A program made the translations under genes and the position numbers. This document shows, piece after piece, positions 60,091-64,000 of a stretch of DNA of 64,000 bases. The notes beneath the pieces are model-generated. The model ran no database searches, was not told where the DNA came from, and was given only the letters and a program-made list of their open reading frames with translations. The first letter of the stretch is position 1. Every line of letters begins with the position of its first letter. This stretch comes from Aculops lycopersici (lineage: Eukaryota > Arthropoda > Arachnida > Trombidiformes > Eriophyidae), in the NCBI GenBank assembly GCA_015350385.1, contig WNKI01000001.1, positions 10,223,118-10,287,117 of the forward strand, read 5' to 3'.

Positions 60091-61377
60091 ATGCCTTCCC
60101 CAATACCAGCAGACTCTAACTTTCCAGACGCAAAAAGCGACACTTGCCAGATATGCGACGACAAGCTTAGATTTAACAAATGGCTACTGTGTGACGAAGA
60201 AAATTGCAAGAGATGGTTCCACCCTCAATGTATTGGGATCCCAGCAAAAACTTACAAACTATTAGAGAACTCAGAAGATCCATGGTACTGTCCCTTTTGT
60301 AAGCCGCAAAACAACTCGCAATGTCCATCCAATCAGCAATCACGATGTAGCTCACAGCAAGACACTAATAATACTAACAATACCAACATCAACAACGGTT
60401 TCAACTGTGATTTTAATAACGACAATTTCAACAACGACTTTGGCCAAGGGACCTCAGACTTCGCAATCGGCAACGATTTACCGCTACAAGATGTAAGCAA
60501 CACCAACAACCAAGAGTCTCAAACGGAAGAAGAGCAAAGCCAATGTTCATCAACTGACTCTGAAGGGTACGCTGAAGTCAAAGAGATCAATGGGCATAGA
60601 ATGACACGTCGTGGGCGCTGTTTCCGAGTAACATTCAAAGAGGGGACCTCTCAGTGGATATACGAAGATAACAACGACTTGAGCGGATGCGTCACCTTAC
60701 TTAACATCTATTGTCGCCGCCATAATTTACAAGACACCAATCTTCAACCACGCTACCCCGATTGTGGCTCCGGAAATACGAAGGAAGCTAAAAGAGCCAA
60801 CTGGCAATCACTGGACAAGATACTCGAAGCAATAATAACATACGGCTACAAAGACTCAATCCAACCCCAACTATTTAGTCATTTCCACGACAAAACCGAT
60901 GGCTTATATCTACACAAAATCGGGGATCATTCTTTTGTCCTTCTCTATATTGCTAAAACAAGAGCTCTTTACGTCGCCGACGGCAACAACATCACCATCA
61001 AGCACCGTGGCACACGTGTACTGCTGAAGGGAACTCTGGGTAAAGTGAGAACACTCAAACACGTCGCTTTCTATGATCAAAAGGAAGAGGACCAGTGTGC
61101 AAGTAGCGCTGCCATTGTAGCCATCGAATTCCAAAGACTCTACAAAAATAAGGAGTCCATCGGCGACGTAGTCCAGGTACCACAATCAACCTACAATAAG
61201 ATCAGGACAGTAATGCATAAAGAACGAGGGCAGTCACTTAACTCATGGGCACCGGTAAAGGAAAACGTGGCCAAAACCCAAAAACTGCAATGTCCAGATT
61301 GTGGACTCTTGTTCAAAACATCAAACAGGGGTGCTCTCAACATCCATAAATCCAAATGCCCAAAAAGACAAAATTGA
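60091..61377 (+). CDS. Accessory retrotransposon protein: PHD finger, chromodomain-like segment, Ulp1-like protease, zinc finger
   Basis: A 428-residue ORF with its own ATG at 60091, inside the LTRs on the same strand as gag-pol. Residues 19-70 are a C4HC3 PHD finger (C19, C22, C34, C39, H44, C47, C67, C70), a histone-tail reader fold. An Asn-rich linker follows. Residues about 159-213 look like a chromodomain (hydrophobic strands around CFRVTFKEGTSQWIYEDNND, then a helix LLNIYCRRH). Residues about 245-390 carry a Ulp1/adenain-type clan CE signature: H280, D297 (H-x16-D, the spacing of yeast Ulp1), Q330 and C336 (Q-x5-C). The C-terminus is a C-x2-C-x14-H-x3-C finger (C401, C404, H419, C423). 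I infer a chromatin-directed protein able to cut ubiquitin-like or polyprotein substrates. It occupies the env position and has no signal peptide or membrane segment. Confidence 0.85.
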   Translation: MPSPIPADSNFPDAKSDTCQICDDKLRFNKWLLCDEENCKRWFHPQCIGIPAKTYKLLENSEDPWYCPFCKPQNNSQCPSNQQSRCSSQQDTNNTNNTNINNGFNCDFNNDNFNNDFGQGTSDFAIGNDLPLQDVSNTNNQESQTEEEQSQCSSTDSEGYAEVKEINGHRMTRRGRCFRVTFKEGTSQWIYEDNNDLSGCVTLLNIYCRRHNLQDTNLQPRYPDCGSGNTKEAKRANWQSLDKILEAIITYGYKDSIQPQLFSHFHDKTDGLYLHKIGDHSFVLLYIAKTRALYVADGNNITIKHRGTRVLLKGTLGKVRTLKHVAFYDQKEEDQCASSAAIVAIEFQRLYKNKESIGDVVQVPQSTYNKIRTVMHKERGQSLNSWAPVKENVAKTQKLQCPDCGLLFKTSNRGALNIHKSKCPKRQN

Positions 61378-61696
61378 ATTCCAGGAAACTAAACAGAAGC
61401 TCTAGATAAAGAGATCGATTACGCAAAACTCCTTCCGAGGATTTTCACCAAATTTGACACAGGTGACCAGGACAACTTCCACAACAACATATTACGCAAT
61501 AAAAAATTATGACCACGGATTAATGGAAATATTACGCAATCTCTAACACTCATGGTGGGGACGCAAAAATCCCTCAAACCCCGATTTTGACGGAGAAAAT
61601 CCCATCTTTCAGGAAAAACCCCGGACGGCCTTCATTCACAAGAACAGTAACTTCGTCTCTCCCACTCATATCCAGAATACCAAACAGAGGGTGATA

Positions 61697-61889
61697 TGTC
61701 GTGCGCGGAAAATCTAGTGGCCGCACGACTTCGAATCTCGCGCCATCGCTGTGCCGATCGTATTGCACGGCATGGCCGTGCCGCCACTTCCTCACATATA
61801 AAAGCTCATGTGCAACCAATAAACAACACACTACCCCGCTATACTTGTATCGGTTAACATCTCTACTTTACTACTTATCGCGCATAACA
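61697..61889 (+). repeat. 3' LTR (193 bp)
   Basis: Matches the 5' LTR base for base as far as I can read, with TATAAAA at 61797-61803 and AATAAA at 61818-61823. The sequence just before it (AAACAGAGGGTGATA) is at best a weak polypurine tract. Confidence 0.97.
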
Positions 61890-61893
61890 AAGT
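61890..61893 (+). other. Target-site duplication, right copy
   Basis: AAGT immediately after the 3' LTR, matching 53650-53653. Confidence 0.8.
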
Positions 61894-62045
61894 GCGCAAG
61901 CCTGAACGCGCGTGTTTATTCTCAGCCAAAACAAACGCTTGAAGCCCATGTTCATCCAATAAAATGATGCCTAATTTACGTTCTATTTGATGTTCGACTC
62001 GCTATATTTCAACCTGTTGGAGGCCACATCCACACTTCCATCAAG

Positions 62046-63698
62046 ATGGTCGCCAAGAAAGAGGAGCAGACTGCCCAATATATAAAGGACAAGCAGATAC
62101 TAGTTGTCAGACAGATTATCGATGCACTTCTCGAGGCTCATACTAATGGACAAGATGTGAATCTGACGAAACTTAGGTGTGGTATTGCATCAAAATATCG
62201 CTTGAGCAAACTTCCATCGCTTGTGGACATCATATCCGGAGTCCCTCATGAATATAAATCTATCTTGTTGCCGAAACTGAGAGCTAAACCAATCAGATCG
62301 GCATCAGGAATCGCTGTGATAGCTGTAATGTGCAAACCTCATCGATGTCCTCATATTAATTATACTGGAAATGTTTGTGTTTATTGCCCTGGAGGCCCAG
62401 ACTCGGACTTCGAGTATTCAACTCAATCTTACACAGGATATGAGCCAACATCTATGCGAGCCATAAGAGCCAGGTATGATCCATTCCTGCAATCCAGAGG
62501 TCGTATAGAGCAACTTCAAAGACTTGGACATGATGTCGACAAGGTGGAATTTATCGTTATGGGTGGTACCTTCATGTCTCTGTCTCCTGAGTATCGAGAC
62601 TATTTTATTAGGAACCTTCACGACTCGTTGAGTGGGCACAAATCCCAATCTGTCGCCGAGGCCATCAGTATGTCGGAACGAGCAAAGACTAAATGCATTG
62701 GAATTACCATCGAGACAAGACCTGATTATTGCTTGAAACGACACTTGAACGATATGCTTGATTATGGTTGTACTCGACTTGAAATAGGTTTACAATCAAT
62801 CTATGAAGACGTTGCTGTTGACACTAATCGTGGTCATACCATAAGATCTGTTTGCCAATCTTTCCAATTATCAAAAGATTGCGGTTTCAAGATTGTCTCA
62901 CATATGATGCCTAATTTACCCAACGTGGATCTAGAGCGAGATCTCAATCAATTTGTGGAACTCTTTGGAAATCCTGCCTTCAGACCCGATGGTTTAAAGA
63001 TTTATCCAACCCTTGTGATTAGAGGCACTGGTTTATACGAGTTATGGAAAACAGATAGGTACAAAAGCTATCCTCCCTCGGTCCTAATCGATCTACTCGC
63101 ACAAATTCTTTCAATAGTACCTCCTTGGATGAGAATCTATCGCATTCAACGTGATATACCAATGCCATTAGTAAGCTCTGGAGTTGAACATGGAAATATC
63201 CGCGAACTTGTACTGGCTAGAATGTCCGACTATGGAATGAAATGTCGTGACGTAAGGACGCGAGAAGTCGGAATCCAGGAAATTCATCATAAGATCAGGC
63301 CTTATAACATCGAGTTGATACGCCGAGATTACATGGCTAATGATGGTTGGGAAACCTTCCTATCTTACGAAGATGTAGAACAGGATATACTAATTGGTCT
63401 GCTCAGATTGAGGAAGTGTAGCGAGGGCACATTCAGGCCCGAATTCGTCGAGCATGAAACGAGTATCATTCGAGAATTACACGTTTATGGCTCCACAGTT
63501 CCAGTGAGTACGAAGAATCCAATCAAGTTTCAACATCAAGGCTTCGGGATGCTCCTCATGGATGAGGCTGAGTCAATAGCTCTTAAGGAACATGGATCCA
63601 AGAAGATATCCGTCATTTCCGGTGTAGGTACCCGCAACTATTACAGGAAGTTGGGGTACGAACTGGATGGCCCATATATGAGCAAGATGTTGTACTGA
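62046..63698 (+). CDS. ELP3: Elongator complex protein 3 (ELP3), catalytic subunit
   Basis: A 550-residue single-exon protein, ATG at 62046. ELP3 combines a radical-SAM domain and a GNAT acetyltransferase domain and modifies wobble uridines (cm5U) of cytosolic tRNAs within Elongator. Motifs: CKPHRCPHINYTGNVCVYCPGGPDSDFEYSTQSYTGYEP contains the iron-sulfur cysteines in C-x9-C-x2-C arrangement; VEFIVMGGTFMSL; GITIETRPDYC; RLEIGLQS; HMMPNLPNVD. The GNAT part ends with HQGFGMLLMDEAE (acetyl-CoA loop) and GTRNYYRKLGYELDGPYMSK. Full family length and highly conserved. Its upstream region of about 150 bp is cut off from LSM12 by the inserted retrotransposon. Confidence 0.98.
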   Translation: MVAKKEEQTAQYIKDKQILVVRQIIDALLEAHTNGQDVNLTKLRCGIASKYRLSKLPSLVDIISGVPHEYKSILLPKLRAKPIRSASGIAVIAVMCKPHRCPHINYTGNVCVYCPGGPDSDFEYSTQSYTGYEPTSMRAIRARYDPFLQSRGRIEQLQRLGHDVDKVEFIVMGGTFMSLSPEYRDYFIRNLHDSLSGHKSQSVAEAISMSERAKTKCIGITIETRPDYCLKRHLNDMLDYGCTRLEIGLQSIYEDVAVDTNRGHTIRSVCQSFQLSKDCGFKIVSHMMPNLPNVDLERDLNQFVELFGNPAFRPDGLKIYPTLVIRGTGLYELWKTDRYKSYPPSVLIDLLAQILSIVPPWMRIYRIQRDIPMPLVSSGVEHGNIRELVLARMSDYGMKCRDVRTREVGIQEIHHKIRPYNIELIRRDYMANDGWETFLSYEDVEQDILIGLLRLRKCSEGTFRPEFVEHETSIIRELHVYGSTVPVSTKNPIKFQHQGFGMLLMDEAESIALKEHGSKKISVISGVGTRNYYRKLGYELDGPYMSKMLY

Positions 63699-64000
63699 GG
63701 TCGATGAAATTAAATGCCCTACGCCTCTACTTAGTGAGATCTGGTATAACATTCTTCAGAATGAGTTCTGATTGAGAGATAGATTTATTGGATGCAAGAT
63801 GATCTAATCTAAGTGTTGGTGACTATCTCGACAGTCCAATAGTGCCACTCTCAGGTCGAAATTTTTTAGGCAGTTAGTGTTCCAGTGTCGCTCGCACCGG
63901 ATACAAGTGTTAAAAATACCCTCTGGCATCAGTGTCATCTATATAGCGATGTATAGTGTTACTGGGCAGTGATCCGATCCATGGACTTCGCTTCGAATGA
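63699..64000. other. 3' flank of ELP3, no gene seen
   Basis: Noncoding to the window end; probably ELP3 3' UTR and intergenic DNA. Confidence 0.4.

Larger units (their letters stand above)
53654..61889 (+). mobile_element. Full-length Ty3/gypsy LTR retrotransposon with accessory PHD/Ulp1-like ORF
   Basis: An 8236-bp element including 908 N. Structure: 5' LTR 53654-53846, primer-binding site from 53849, gag 53951-55012, pol reached by a likely -1 frameshift at 55003-55009 and ending 58818, a 54-bp tandem repeat array, an assembly gap, accessory ORF 60091-61377, 3' LTR 61697-61889. Flanked by a 4-bp target duplication AAGT at 53650-53653 and 61890-61893. LTRs are 193 bp, begin TGT and end ACA, and read as identical, so the insertion is recent. 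RT-RNase H-integrase order places it in Ty3/gypsy. No envelope-like gene was seen in the readable part; the accessory ORF takes that position. This copy has lost the middle of its integrase core. Confidence 0.96.

Noticed and set aside
53951..61377. Treating the element as an endogenous retrovirus with envelope
   Set aside because: The ORF in the env position has no signal peptide, transmembrane segment or furin site, and instead has nuclear/chromatin and protease motifs.
61962..62920. 16-bp match ATGATGCCTAATTTAC upstream of ELP3 and inside ELP3
   Set aside because: A repeat of this length is expected about once by chance in a window of this size; flanks do not match.

Overview
The window is nuclear DNA of an animal, almost certainly an arthropod. 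The evidence is a beaten-path (beat) family immunoglobulin gene, arthropod-like Na+/K+-ATPase alpha and brat-type NHL sequences, a cysteine-type GPx4-like peroxidase, spliceosomal introns with GT-AG ends, and a Ty3/gypsy LTR retrotransposon. Most genes are single-exon or have one to three introns of roughly 70-240 bp, and many neighbours lie 1-200 bp apart. That compactness would fit a mite-like genome, but the lineage is an inference. There are two assembly gaps: 20 N at 17570-17589 and 908 N at 59129-60036.

Layout. 1-13.5 kb: a SENP6/7-like protease, a short mitochondrial-type valyl-tRNA synthetase, Na+/K+-ATPase alpha, and a glutathione peroxidase locus whose long intron appears to hold LACTB on the opposite strand. 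13.5-22.8 kb: a short brat-like NHL protein, a long repeat-rich noncoding stretch, and a secreted Ala/Pro/Val-rich protein. 22.8-36.8 kb: SERAC1, CDP-diacylglycerol synthase, an ERK-type MAP kinase, a two-exon ZNF367-like zinc finger gene, an HDDC2-like phosphohydrolase, CWC22 and DUS1. 36.8-40.3 kb: noncoding. 40.3-53.5 kb: a dense cluster of a beat-family gene, AASDHPPT, mRpS26, glomulin, LPGAT1, fibrillarin, an unknown basic protein, an OFA-like MFS transporter and LSM12. 53.65-61.89 kb: a complete Ty3/gypsy element. 62.0-63.7 kb: ELP3.

The host genes are mostly unrelated housekeeping genes packed as convergent pairs with short gaps (SENP/VARS2, CDS/ERK, HDDC2/CWC22, beat/AASDHPPT, fibrillarin/unknown, MFS/LSM12) and divergent pairs sharing short promoters (CWC22/DUS1, AASDHPPT/mRpS26, unknown/MFS, LSM12/ELP3).

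The most unusual object is the retrotransposon. It has two 193-bp LTRs that read as identical and a 4-bp target duplication. A heptamer fitting the -1 frameshift rule sits directly before the gag stop. Pol carries a degenerate RNase H followed by a second, intact RNase H, and its integrase core appears internally deleted. In the env position lies an extra 428-residue ORF combining a PHD finger, a chromodomain-like segment, a Ulp1/adenain-type cysteine protease signature and a C-terminal zinc finger. The element inserted into the roughly 300-bp divergent promoter of LSM12 and ELP3.
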